Below, piece by piece: positions 15,823 through 23,765 of a stretch of DNA of 36,934 nt. Each line of letters begins with the position of its first letter. The stretch's first letter is position 1. A program made the translations under genes and the position numbers. The DNA comes from an uncultured Lachnospiraceae bacterium (lineage in GTDB: Bacteria; Bacillota; Clostridia; Lachnospirales; Lachnospiraceae): the NCBI GenBank assembly GCA_949740745.1, contig CATJIW010000219.1:1-36934 (forward strand), given 5' to 3'. Under the pieces are notes generated by a model. It did not search any database, was not told the origin of the DNA, and saw only the letters and a program-made list of their open reading frames with translations.

Positions 15823-16598
15823 GTACGCTGTCAGCAAAACATCTGGGGATTCGTTTTGGCGGGCTGCAGGCAGTCAGGGATTTTAATCTTACCATGGGGA
15901 CGGGAGAGCTGGTTGCCATTATCGGCCCCAACGGCGCAGGAAAAACGACTACGTTTAACATGCTTACGGGGATGTATGTCCCTACGGAGGGAGAACTGGA
16001 ACTGGACGGAGAGTCCATGATCGGAAAAGCGCCTTACAGGATCAACGATATGGGACTGTCCAGGACCTTCCAGAATATCCGCCTGTTCAGCAGTCTGAGC
16101 GTTATGGAAAATATCCGGATCGCCATGAAACGGGAAGCGGATTATTCTCTGTTTGATGCCATGTTCCGGACGAAAAAATACCGGCTGGCGGAGAAAAAGA
16201 TCGACGAGGAGGCAAAGGAGCTGCTCCGGCTGTTTGAGATGGAAGACGCAGCGCATCTGCAGGCGAAGAATCTGCCTTATGGCGAGCAGAGACGGCTGGA
16301 GATCATACGAGCCCTGGCGGGCAGGCCGAAGATCCTTCTTCTGGACGAACCGGCAGCCGGCATGAACCCTACGGAGATTGAGAATGTGATGGAGATCATT
16401 GCAAAAGTACGGAAGATGTATGACATTTCCATTCTTCTGATTGAGCATCACATGAGCATGGTTATGAAGATTGCAGACCGGATCCTTGTCCTTGATTTCG
16501 GAGAAACCATTGCGGAGGGCACGGCGGAAGAAATACAGGGTGATCCGAAGGTGATTGAAGCGTATCTGGGAAAAGGAGGGGATGAAGAGGATGAGTGA
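15819..16598 (+). CDS. Branched-chain amino acid ABC transporter ATP-binding protein, LivG family (module 2)
   Basis: ATPase of 259 aa. Walker A GPNGAGKTT is near residue 35, the LivG-type C-loop is LPYGEQRRLEIIRAL, Walker B is ILLLDEPAAGMNP (complete, unlike module 1), and LIEHHMSMV carries the switch histidine. The track start at 15774 lies within livM; the ATG at 15819 forms the ATGA overlap with the livM stop and has AAGAAGGTGG upstream. It overlaps livF by eight bases. Confidence 0.93.
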   Translation: MSTLSAKHLGIRFGGLQAVRDFNLTMGTGELVAIIGPNGAGKTTTFNMLTGMYVPTEGELELDGESMIGKAPYRINDMGLSRTFQNIRLFSSLSVMENIRIAMKREADYSLFDAMFRTKKYRLAEKKIDEEAKELLRLFEMEDAAHLQAKNLPYGEQRRLEIIRALAGRPKILLLDEPAAGMNPTEIENVMEIIAKVRKMYDISILLIEHHMSMVMKIADRILVLDFGETIAEGTAEEIQGDPKVIEAYLGKGGDEEDE

Positions 16599-17301
16599 TC
16601 TGTCAGTGAAAAATCTCCATGTTTCGTATGGTACGGTCAATGCCGTCAGGGGGGTCAGCTTTGAAGTACATGAGGGAGAGATCGTCTCTCTGATCGGAGC
16701 GAACGGAGCGGGAAAAACTACGCTTCTGCGGGCGATTTCTGGTTTGGAGAAGGCAAAAAACGGTTCGATCGCATTTGACGGCACGGATTTGGTCAAACTG
16801 CCGGCCCATAAAATCGTGGAACAGGGAATCGTGCACATTCCGGAGGGGCGGCGGATTTTTCCGAATTTGAGCGTATATGATAATTTGATGATGGGAGCGC
16901 ATCTGCGCAAAGATCCCAAAGGGATCCGGGAAGACCTGGAGGACTGCTTTGAGATCTTTCCCCGTTTGAAGGAGCGGTCTTCTCAGCCTGGAGGAACGCT
17001 TTCCGGCGGGGAGCAGCAGATGCTTGCCATTGCCCGCGGGATTATGACCCATGGGAATACCATGCTGCTGGACGAGCCGTCCATGGGGCTGGCGCCGATC
17101 GTGGTGGATGAGATTTTCGAGGTCATTAAACGGATCAATAAAAAGGGAACGACGGTTCTTCTGGTGGAACAAAACGCCAACATCGCCCTGAAAAATGCGG
17201 ACAGGGCTTATGTTCTGGAGACGGGAACCATTGTCAAGGAGGGAAATGCGAAGGACCTGCTCCATGACCCGGCAATCCGGGCGGCTTATCTGGGCTGTTA
17301 A
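16591..17301 (+). CDS. Branched-chain amino acid ABC transporter ATP-binding protein, LivF family (module 2)
   Basis: ATPase of 236 aa with Walker A GANGAGKTT, C-loop LSGGEQQMLAIARG, Walker B MLLDEPSMGLAP and LLVEQNA. The start at 16591 (MSDLSVKNLHVSYG) is chosen over 16582 because AAGGAGG ends at 16579, only two bases before the earlier ATG but eleven before this one. The aminotransferase gene follows after 33 bases with its own AAAGAGG site, so the operon continues. Confidence 0.92.
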   Translation: MSDLSVKNLHVSYGTVNAVRGVSFEVHEGEIVSLIGANGAGKTTLLRAISGLEKAKNGSIAFDGTDLVKLPAHKIVEQGIVHIPEGRRIFPNLSVYDNLMMGAHLRKDPKGIREDLEDCFEIFPRLKERSSQPGGTLSGGEQQMLAIARGIMTHGNTMLLDEPSMGLAPIVVDEIFEVIKRINKKGTTVLLVEQNANIALKNADRAYVLETGTIVKEGNAKDLLHDPAIRAAYLGC

Positions 17302-17334
17302 AATCAATTTTGAAAAGGAAAGAGGAATAAGGAA

Positions 17335-18504
17335 ATGGCTACAGGATTGAATCCTTTTGTGACTTCGGCTCCGAATTCAAAGATCAGAGCCGTATTTAAT
17401 AAGGTAGACGGACGGGACGATCTGGTGAAATTTGTTTTAGGAGAGCCTGATTTTGATACGGCTCCCAATATTATCGCGGCTGCCAAAAAGGCGATGGACA
17501 GCGGACACACACATTATGTGACCAATGCGGGGCTTTGGGAGCTTCGCCAGGCCATCGCTGACAAAATGCAGAGGGAAAACCAGGTCTCTTATGATCCGAA
17601 AACGGAGATTATGGTGACGAACGGCGGAACGGAGGCGATCTGGCTGGCGATGCAGACCGTATTGGAACCGGGAGATGAAGTCATTGTTCCGGGACCCTAC
17701 TGGTCGCCTTACCCGTCCCTTGTCACATTGATGCATGCGGTTCCGGTGGTGGTTCCCATGCTGGAGGAAGACGGTTTTATGTATCATATCGAAAACTTGA
17801 AAAAAGCGGTGTCGCCGAAGACGAAAATGCTGATCCTCAACACACCCTGCAATCCGACCGGCGGAATGGCTGACCTGCAGCTTTTGAAGGACATTGCGGA
17901 TCTGGCAAAGGAACGGGACTTTTATGTCATGTCGGACGAGGTGTATGAGCGGCTGGTATATGACGACAACCGGCACGTCAGTCTTGCGTCTCTGCCGGGA
18001 ATGAAGGAGCGGACGATCACGATCAACAGCTTTTCAAAATCTTATGCGATGACGGGATGGAGGGTCGGCTATGTGATGGCGGATGCGGGCATTATCCGGT
18101 ATTGCAATAAACTGCACGAACTGGAAGCCTCCTGTACCAATGTTCCGGCTCAGTGGGGAGCCGTGGAGGCGCTGACGGGAGATCAGGCCAATGTGAACTA
18201 TATGGTTGGGGAATATACCAGACGCCGCCGGATGATCGTGGACGGATTAAATGCAATCAAAGGAATCAGCTGTGTGGCTCCCAAAGGCACCTTTTATGCC
18301 TTTGCCAATATGAAGGGGGCCGGCATGAGCTCCGATGAATTCTGTAACCGTCTGATTGACGAAGCGGGCCTTGTGGTGATTCCGGGCGATTCTTTCGGGG
18401 AATACGGCGAGGGATATGTGCGGATGTCCTTTGCCGTGTCTGACGAAACCATTACGGAGGGCTTAAACCGTCTGGATATGTTTATGAACAGACTGAGTAT
18501 CTGA
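17335..18504 (+). CDS. PLP-dependent aminotransferase, class I/II (module 2)
   Basis: Fold-type I aminotransferase of 389 aa, aspartate-aminotransferase-like. Visible are GEPDFDT at 36-42, PCNPTGG at 171-177, SDEVY at 200-204, the Schiff-base lysine K235 in FSKSYAMTGWRVGY, and the carboxylate-binding arginine in YVRMSFA. It has the same length as the module 1 enzyme and shares the same layout, so they look like diverged duplicates working on related amino acids. Position at the end of the dapA3-livKHMGF operon predicts conversion of the imported amino acid to a 2-oxo acid for the lyase encoded at the operon start. Confidence 0.92.
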   Translation: MATGLNPFVTSAPNSKIRAVFNKVDGRDDLVKFVLGEPDFDTAPNIIAAAKKAMDSGHTHYVTNAGLWELRQAIADKMQRENQVSYDPKTEIMVTNGGTEAIWLAMQTVLEPGDEVIVPGPYWSPYPSLVTLMHAVPVVVPMLEEDGFMYHIENLKKAVSPKTKMLILNTPCNPTGGMADLQLLKDIADLAKERDFYVMSDEVYERLVYDDNRHVSLASLPGMKERTITINSFSKSYAMTGWRVGYVMADAGIIRYCNKLHELEASCTNVPAQWGAVEALTGDQANVNYMVGEYTRRRRMIVDGLNAIKGISCVAPKGTFYAFANMKGAGMSSDEFCNRLIDEAGLVVIPGDSFGEYGEGYVRMSFAVSDETITEGLNRLDMFMNRLSI

Positions 18505-18538
18505 GACGTTGTATCGGCCGGTAAATGATTGTGAACAG

Positions 18539-18575
18539 AGGGTTCCTGACAGGCTTTTTTGGGAACTTTGTTTTT
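18539..18575 (+). terminator. Weak hairpin before the EamA gene (possible terminator)
   Basis: GTTCC (18542-18546) and GGAAC (18562-18566), extended by two G:T pairs and one A:T, with a 15-base loop, followed by TTTGTTTTT. The stem is short; partial read-through into the transporter gene is plausible. Confidence 0.3.
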
Positions 18576-18585
18576 GAAGGAAGAG

Positions 18586-19500
18586 ATGAACGGAAATTTA
18601 ATTGGTGAATTATGTGCGGTTGGAGTCGCCCTTTGCAATGCGGCCGCCTGCTCCTGCTTTAACCGGGCGGAAAAGCGGATCCGTGCATTTACGGTAAATT
18701 TGGTAAAGACAGTGGCGGCGTTAGTGAGTGTGACGGCGCTCCGGCTGGTTTTGTACGGTTCGTCCGGCCTGTCCGGAATTCCTTTAGAGGCGTGGATTTA
18801 TTTGAGTCTGTCCGGTCTGGCAGGCTTTGCATTCGGCGATTTCTTTTATTTTGCTTCTTTTCTGTATCTTCCATACCGAATTTCCATGATGATTTATAAC
18901 TGCAGCACGATCGTAACGGCGCTTGCGGCATGGGGATTATACGGACAGACGCTGGCATGGAGCTCCTGGATTGGAATTGTTTTGGTAGTGACGGGGCTTG
19001 GAATTGTTTTGCTCGCAGGAAAGGGGCAGGAGGCAAATGTTCCGGAAAAAAGGAATATGACAAAAGGCGTCCTGCTGGCTGTCCTGGGAATGCTTGGACA
19101 GGCGGGAGGGGTGTTGTTCAGCAGCCGGGGCCTGCAGCTGATTGACATGGAGGGCGGGAGCATGGCGGCCAGCCAGGCCCGGATCCTTGCAGGCACTCTG
19201 GGGCTGCTCGTTCTCACGCTGGCGGGAAGGAAAACGGCAGCGGTACGGAAGGACCTGAAGCAGCCGGGGGCGGTATTGCTGACGGCGGCCGGCGGCCTGA
19301 TTGGCTGTGCGGTCGGGACGACGCTGACACTGCAGTCCCTGTATTATATTCCGGCGGGGATTTCTTCCGCGCTTTCTTCCGTTTCTCCGGTTATGGTTTT
19401 ACTCACTGCCGTGTTTGTATTTCATGAAAAGGTGAAATGGACAGAAGCCGCAGGGGCGCTTTTGTGTGTTTTGGGCATTGTATTGTTATCTGCTGCATAA
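18586..19500 (+). CDS. EamA/DMT-family transporter, ten membrane segments
   Basis: Drug/metabolite-type permease of 304 aa with two EamA repeats of five helices each (about residues 5-140 and 160-300). The second repeat ends in the typical GISSALSSVSPVMVLLTAVFVFHEKVKWTEAAGALLCVLGIVLL pattern, partly visible as SPVMVLL and HEKVKW. The family exports amino acids and other metabolites; the substrate here is unknown. The track start (18559) is a TTG inside the putative hairpin; the ATG at 18586 gives a normal N-terminus, although its AAGGA site is only 4 bases away. It may serve as an overflow exporter for module 2. Confidence 0.85.
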   Translation: MNGNLIGELCAVGVALCNAAACSCFNRAEKRIRAFTVNLVKTVAALVSVTALRLVLYGSSGLSGIPLEAWIYLSLSGLAGFAFGDFFYFASFLYLPYRISMMIYNCSTIVTALAAWGLYGQTLAWSSWIGIVLVVTGLGIVLLAGKGQEANVPEKRNMTKGVLLAVLGMLGQAGGVLFSSRGLQLIDMEGGSMAASQARILAGTLGLLVLTLAGRKTAAVRKDLKQPGAVLLTAAGGLIGCAVGTTLTLQSLYYIPAGISSALSSVSPVMVLLTAVFVFHEKVKWTEAAGALLCVLGIVLLSAA

Positions 19501-19569
19501 GGAAGGGGAAAGGAAGATGATGGATCTTTAATAAAAAGAACCAGGAAAACAGGATACGGCGCAATAAAG

Positions 19570-19593
19570 ACTCTCCCGGACCGGAGAGTTTTT
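19570..19593 (+). terminator. Intrinsic terminator after the EamA gene
   Basis: ACTCTCC (19570-19576), a 6-base loop, then GGAGAGT (19583-19589) followed by TTTT. It ends module 2 about 70 bases after the EamA stop. Confidence 0.82.
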
Positions 19594-19713
19594 ATTATTA
19601 TAAAAGCCCTCTATATGTTACTCGAAATTTCGTATTGGTATTTTAAGACGGGGGATGTTAGGATGAAAAAAATATAGTTCCGACGGGAAGCGGCGGAGAA
19701 GGAGGAGAGAGCT

Positions 19714-20691
19714 ATGAGCCAGACAACGAAAGAAATGCCGGCGGGAATCCGGAACCTGTTCACATCCATCACCCATTACAAAAAGGGGGAAAGGATTCTG
19801 ATTATCACGGACGACAACAAGCTGGAGATTGGACAGATGGTGTATCAATATGCGAAGCAGGTGGCAAAGGATGTGGCGATGGCCGTCATGGAGCCCAGGA
19901 AGGGGCATGGGTCCGAGCCGCCGGAGGCGATTGCGGAAGCGATGCTGTCCTGTGATATCTGCCTGGGAGCGACTACCATGTCCCTGTACCATTCCCAGGC
20001 GCGGAACATTGCGTGTAAAGAGAAGGGCATGCGCTGGGTCGGCCTGCAGGACTTCGTGCCGGAAATGTTTGAAAAGGGCGGAATGACGGCGGATTTTGAT
20101 GAAATCCACAGGGAGATTGATCGGGTTGCCCATTTGTACCAGGGAAAACAGTTCCGTTTAACGGCTTCCGGCGGGACCGACATGACCTGCAGCGTGGAAG
20201 GCAGGAAGGTGGTGGTGGACTATGGGACAGCCATTACTCCCGGCGCAGCCTGCGGTACGCCCAATGCGGAGATTGCGCTGGGACCGGTGGAGGGAACGGC
20301 GGAGGGCATTCTGGTGATAGACGGGAGCATTCCCCATCCGCTGCTCAATGTCATTGAGGAACCGATTACCTGTAAAGTGGAGCGGGGCTGTATCAGGGAG
20401 ATTACGGGGGGACGCCAGGCGGAAATTTTGAAACAGGTGCTGGAAGAGTATCACGATTCGACAGTTTATAACGTGGCGGAACTGGGCCTGGGGATGAATC
20501 CTCTCAATGAGATTATCGGACATATGGCGCCGGACGAGGGCTCCTACGGCAACATTCATGTGGGGATCGGAAAGAATACCGGGTTTGGCGGACATGTGAT
20601 GTCGCCGCTTCATCTGGACATGGTGGTGCGGAAGATCACGGCTGAAATCGACGGAAAGTATTTTATGAAAGATGGGGTTTTGATGGTATGA
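19714..20691 (+). CDS. M29 aminopeptidase-like / NicX-like metalloprotein
   Basis: Cytoplasmic metal-dependent protein of 325 aa related to aminopeptidase T (peptidase family M29, COG2309) and to NicX-type ring-cleaving dioxygenases of that fold. Residues matching the M29 metal ligands are Glu186 (NAEIALGP), Glu256 (AELGLG), His282 (GNIHVG), His300 and Asp302 (PLHLDM). It is shorter than typical M29 peptidases (about 400 aa), closer to the NicX-like branch, so peptidase activity should not be assumed. The start has a strong AAGGAGGAG site. It overlaps the glycerate kinase start by ATGA, so the two are translationally coupled, which argues for a metabolic instead of a housekeeping peptidase role. 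Confidence 0.75.
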   Translation: MSQTTKEMPAGIRNLFTSITHYKKGERILIITDDNKLEIGQMVYQYAKQVAKDVAMAVMEPRKGHGSEPPEAIAEAMLSCDICLGATTMSLYHSQARNIACKEKGMRWVGLQDFVPEMFEKGGMTADFDEIHREIDRVAHLYQGKQFRLTASGGTDMTCSVEGRKVVVDYGTAITPGAACGTPNAEIALGPVEGTAEGILVIDGSIPHPLLNVIEEPITCKVERGCIREITGGRQAEILKQVLEEYHDSTVYNVAELGLGMNPLNEIIGHMAPDEGSYGNIHVGIGKNTGFGGHVMSPLHLDMVVRKITAEIDGKYFMKDGVLMV

Positions 20692-21821
20692 AAAAATGCG
20701 TGGTGATTTCAGATTCCTTTAAAGGAACCCTGTCCAGCATGGAGATCTGCGCCATTGCGAAAGAAAGCATTCCCAGGTTTTTTCCCGAATGCGAGGTGGA
20801 GGCGGTCCCGGTGGCAGACGGCGGAGAAGGGACGGCGGCGTGCTTTGCCGAGGCGCTTAAGGCAGAGTTTGTCAAGGTGACGGTGAGCGGCCCGTACCGG
20901 GAAAAGATACCGGTCTTTTATGCTAGGAGCGGTTCCAGAGCCTTTATTGAGACGGCGGCCGCAGCCGGGCTGCCTCTGGTGGGAAACAGAAAAAATCCGG
21001 CGGTGACTACCACTTACGGCGCGGGAGAGCTGATCCGCCATGCGGTGGAAGGCGGCTGTAAAGAGATCTTTCTGGGGATCGGCGGCAGTGCGACCAATGA
21101 CGGTGGCTGCGGATGTGCGGCGGCTCTGGGCGTTCGTTTTTTCGACCGGGAGGGAAAAGAGTTTCTGCCGGCGGGTGGGAGCCTTTCCAGGATCAGCCGG
21201 ATTGATACCGCAGGCTCCGAACAACTTCTGGAACAGGTGAATATTACGGTCATGTGTGACGTGACCAATCCCCTTTACGGGGAGAACGGAGCGGCTTTTG
21301 TCTTTGGGCCCCAGAAGGGGGCGGATCCGGATATGGTGCTTATGCTGGACAGTGAACTCCGGGCCTTTGGCCGGGCGGTTCAGGAGAATCTTCAAAAGGA
21401 TATTTCCTTTCTCCCCGGTGCAGGAGCGGCCGGCGGAATGGGAGGTGGGATGGCGGCTTTTTTTGAGGCGGAGCTTAAATCCGGCATTGAGGTGATCCTG
21501 GATGCGGTTGATTTTGACAGGAAGCTTTCCGGCGCTGATCTGGTTATTACAGGAGAAGGCCGGATTGACAGCCAGAGTATGCAGGGGAAGGTGGTCTCAG
21601 GCGTCGCAAAGCGCACCCAAAAGGCGGGAGTACCTTTGGTGGTGATTGCAGGCGGGATCGGGGACGGCGCTGAAGCGGCTTATGAGATGGGCGTGACTGC
21701 CATGTTCGGCATTGACCGCCCAGCGGCGGCCTTTGAGGAATACAGGAGAGACACCAGGCGGCATTATCAGGCGGTCCTGGAGGATCTTCTGCGTTTTGCG
21801 GGGGCGGCAGGGAAATGGTGA
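20688..21821 (+). CDS. Glycerate 2-kinase, GarK/GlxK family
   Basis: Phosphorylates D-glycerate with ATP to 2-phosphoglycerate (377 aa, typical length). Family hallmarks are the N-terminal ISDSFKGTLSS, the VADGGEGT motif near 44-51, FIETAAAAGLPLV, GGSATNDGGCG near 130-140, CDVTNPLYGENGAAFVFGPQKGA near 195-215, GAAGGMGGG, and the late TGEGRIDSQSMQGK. It is translated with the M29-like protein. The tartronate semialdehyde reductase-like and HpaI aldolase genes that could supply glycerate lie 9 kb downstream. No terminator is visible in the 20 bases before the convergent LysR gene. Confidence 0.95.
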   Translation: MKKCVVISDSFKGTLSSMEICAIAKESIPRFFPECEVEAVPVADGGEGTAACFAEALKAEFVKVTVSGPYREKIPVFYARSGSRAFIETAAAAGLPLVGNRKNPAVTTTYGAGELIRHAVEGGCKEIFLGIGGSATNDGGCGCAAALGVRFFDREGKEFLPAGGSLSRISRIDTAGSEQLLEQVNITVMCDVTNPLYGENGAAFVFGPQKGADPDMVLMLDSELRAFGRAVQENLQKDISFLPGAGAAGGMGGGMAAFFEAELKSGIEVILDAVDFDRKLSGADLVITGEGRIDSQSMQGKVVSGVAKRTQKAGVPLVVIAGGIGDGAEAAYEMGVTAMFGIDRPAAAFEEYRRDTRRHYQAVLEDLLRFAGAAGKW

Positions 21822-21841
21822 AGAAAATTTGCGCGGAAACT

Positions 21842-22738
21842 TCAGAGATATTTCGTGAGATCAGAGTGCAGGATAAACTGGTAAAAGGCTTCGCTGGGTC
21901 TGGACAGTTTTTTGTTCCTGGCTTTTACCAGATAGAGCTTCCTGTCCTGATGGATGTCGGAGAGGGGAATGCGCTTTACCGGACTGTGGTTTAAAATGGA
22001 AACCTCCGGGACAATGGCCACGGCCTGGCTGCCCTCCAGCATGGCGGCAATGGAGGATTCCTCTTCAAATTCATAAATAATGTTGGCTTTTACATTGGCG
22101 CCGGAGATGATCTCATCTACCAGGCGCCTGCTTTCTCCGGTAAAAGAATTATAGGTAATCAGTGGATAGGACAAGGCCTCCCTGGCCGAAACAGAAGGAC
22201 GGGAAGCCAGTGGGTGGTCTTGAGAGACAATGAGGATCAGCCTCTGCTTGATGATCGGAACGAACTCAATCTCGTATTCCTCCCGGACGAAGGCGCAGAT
22301 GCCCAGGTCGTAATTCCCGTTTTTGATCCCTTCAATGATAATGCGGCTGTGGGCCTGACCGAAGATAAAATGATATTTGCTGTGTTTTGGCAGCTCAATA
22401 AAACTGTTCACCAGCCGGGGGACCAGAGAATGGCCGAGAATGTACAGGTAGGCGAAATGAATGATATCCGGCGTTTCGGAAGATATTTGCTTTAAAAGCT
22501 CCACGCCGGAATTGATCTGTCCCAGGGCAGGGGCGACATGGTCATAAAAAATCTGCCCGTACTGGGTGAGCTTCACGTTCCGGCCGTTTTTCATGAACAA
22601 GGGAACACCCAGCTCTTCCTCTAGCTTCGCAATGGCATAGCTCAGGCTGGGCTGGGAGATATACAAGGCTTCCGAAGCCTGGGTATAATGCTCCAGTTGG
22701 GCAAGCTTTACAAAATATGAAAGAAAATTGTAAGTCAT
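21842..22738 (-). CDS. LysR-family transcriptional regulator (module 3)
   Basis: Regulator of 298 aa. The N-terminal helix-turn-helix covers about residues 1-60, with YTQASEALYISQPSLSYAIAKLEEELGVPLF being the standard LysR DNA-binding sequence. The effector domain (about 90-290) is a type II periplasmic-binding-like fold. It is transcribed divergently from the LUD gene, the classic LysR arrangement, and its promoter region contains an ATAG-N5-CTAT box that recurs before the aminotransferase at 23766. It therefore probably activates both the LUD gene and the module 3 transport operon in response to an unknown small molecule. Confidence 0.93.
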   Translation of the reverse strand: MTYNFLSYFVKLAQLEHYTQASEALYISQPSLSYAIAKLEEELGVPLFMKNGRNVKLTQYGQIFYDHVAPALGQINSGVELLKQISSETPDIIHFAYLYILGHSLVPRLVNSFIELPKHSKYHFIFGQAHSRIIIEGIKNGNYDLGICAFVREEYEIEFVPIIKQRLILIVSQDHPLASRPSVSAREALSYPLITYNSFTGESRRLVDEIISGANVKANIIYEFEEESSIAAMLEGSQAVAIVPEVSILNHSPVKRIPLSDIHQDRKLYLVKARNKKLSRPSEAFYQFILHSDLTKYL

Positions 22739-22783
22739 CAGTCACTGTACCTCGTCTAAATATGGATTGATCGGGATGTTCTC

Positions 22784-22812
22784 ATTATACCATAAAAAAA
22801 GAAAGGGATTCA
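22784..22812 (-). promoter_or_regulatory. Probable LysR gene promoter
   Basis: On the minus strand, TATAAT at 22789-22784 with a poor -35 (TGAATC, 22812-22807) at 17 bp. The -35 abuts the LysR box at 22811, so the regulator may control its own gene. Confidence 0.45.
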
Positions 22813-22828
22813 TATAGTTTCTCTATGG
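22811..22828. promoter_or_regulatory. LysR box 1 (lysR / LUD intergenic region)
   Basis: CATATAGTTTCTCTATGG contains ATAG-N5-CTAT, with TATAGnnTCTCTATG identical to box 2 at 23655. Preceded by GGATTC, again as in box 2. Confidence 0.6.
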
Positions 22829-22895
22829 CTTTCCGGAAAAAATGTATCGGTGACGGGAGAGGTACGGAAATTCAGTCAGGAAAGGAGAATCAGAA

Positions 22896-23639
22896 ATGGA
22901 ACAGGAAAAATGGAAACGGCATTTGCTTCCCCTTCAGGCAGTAACACATGATGTAAGGGAAATCCGGGGAGAATATTACAGAAAAAAAGCGGAAACAGCT
23001 ATTAAAAATTTGAAAAGGAATCAGTTTGAAGCCCATTATGCGGCTTCCTTGACAGGGGCGGAAGCGTTGCTGCTTGACCTGATTCCGGACGGAGCGGTTA
23101 TCGGCTGCGGGGATTCCCATACGCTTTTCGCCATGGATCTGGAAAAGAGACTTTCAGAAAAAGGCTGTACGGTCATTCCACATATTTGCGTCAATCGTCC
23201 CTATATGGAAGAAAACGGAAGATTTCGAAATAAAGAGGAAGCAAAGCGGGTGACGAGGGAGATGATAAAGAATTACCTGGCCAGCGATGTGTTTCTTTTG
23301 GGAGCCAACGCCATTACCATGGACGGGCAGATTGTGAATGTAGACGGAAGAGGAAACCGAATCGCAGGAAGTCTTTACGGCCCGGAGCGGATCATTGTCC
23401 TGGCAGGGGCCAACAAGCTGGTGCCCGACGTGCCGGCCGGCAGACAGAGGGCGGGCTTTGTCTCTGCTTCCATGAACCATGTCAAATACGGAAAACAGGA
23501 GATGCCCTGTATGAAAGCCGGGTTATGCTTGGACTGCCGCCATCCGGAACGCTCCTGCAGCATTACGACGGTCATACATCGGAAGCCCCATGATGCGGAT
23601 TTTCACGTGATCCTGGTGGGGGAAGAGCTGGGATTTTGA
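22896..23639 (+). CDS. LUD-domain protein (LutC/YkgG-like, DUF162)
   Basis: Cytoplasmic protein of 247 aa with an N-terminal LUD domain (about 15-190). Features are the IGCGDSHTLF segment at 69-78, LLGANAITMDGQIVNVDGRGNR at 134-155 and the AGANKLVPD loop. The C-terminal cysteine cluster Cys205, Cys211, Cys214, Cys221 (C-x5-C-x2-C-x6-C) could bind metal or an iron-sulfur cluster. LUD proteins with LutA and LutB act in lactate oxidation, but neither partner is present here, so lactate use cannot be claimed. Solo LUD proteins of this type are common in Clostridia. The AAAGGAG site lies at 22881-22887. Probably controlled by the divergent LysR protein. Confidence 0.8.
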   Translation: MEQEKWKRHLLPLQAVTHDVREIRGEYYRKKAETAIKNLKRNQFEAHYAASLTGAEALLLDLIPDGAVIGCGDSHTLFAMDLEKRLSEKGCTVIPHICVNRPYMEENGRFRNKEEAKRVTREMIKNYLASDVFLLGANAITMDGQIVNVDGRGNRIAGSLYGPERIIVLAGANKLVPDVPAGRQRAGFVSASMNHVKYGKQEMPCMKAGLCLDCRHPERSCSITTVIHRKPHDADFHVILVGEELGF

Positions 23640-23652
23640 TGGATGTAAAGAG

Positions 23653-23679
23653 GATTTATATAGAATCTCTATGAATCCT
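23653..23679. promoter_or_regulatory. LysR box 2 (upstream of module 3 operon)
   Basis: A 27-bp interrupted palindrome centred on 23666: GGATT, ATA and AGA on the left mirror TCT, TAT and AATCC on the right (11 of 13 arm positions pair). The core ATAG-N5-CTAT matches box 1. The centre is about 70 bases before the predicted +1, the normal place for a LysR recognition site. Confidence 0.62.
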
Positions 23680-23699
23680 TTGTAAGATATGTATTGGAA

Positions 23700-23728
23700 T
23701 TTTGGAAAAAGAGCGGGTAAACTATAAA
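23700..23728 (+). promoter_or_regulatory. Probable LysR-dependent promoter of module 3
   Basis: TATAAA at 23723-23728 with a weak -35 (TTTTGG, 23700-23705) at 17 bp. A poor -35 plus an upstream LysR box fits an activator-dependent promoter. Confidence 0.45.
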
Positions 23729-23765
23729 AAACAACCAAAAGCGATGAGGGAATCAGGAGGAAGCG

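Noticed and set aside
19602-19612. AAAAGCCCTCT as a possible fifth repeat copy
   Set aside because: The match stops after 11 bases and none of the conserved arm or hairpin blocks follow.
22896-23639. Lactate utilisation protein LutC
   Set aside because: LutA and LutB are absent and the cysteine-rich C-terminus and context differ, so only the LUD family is claimed.
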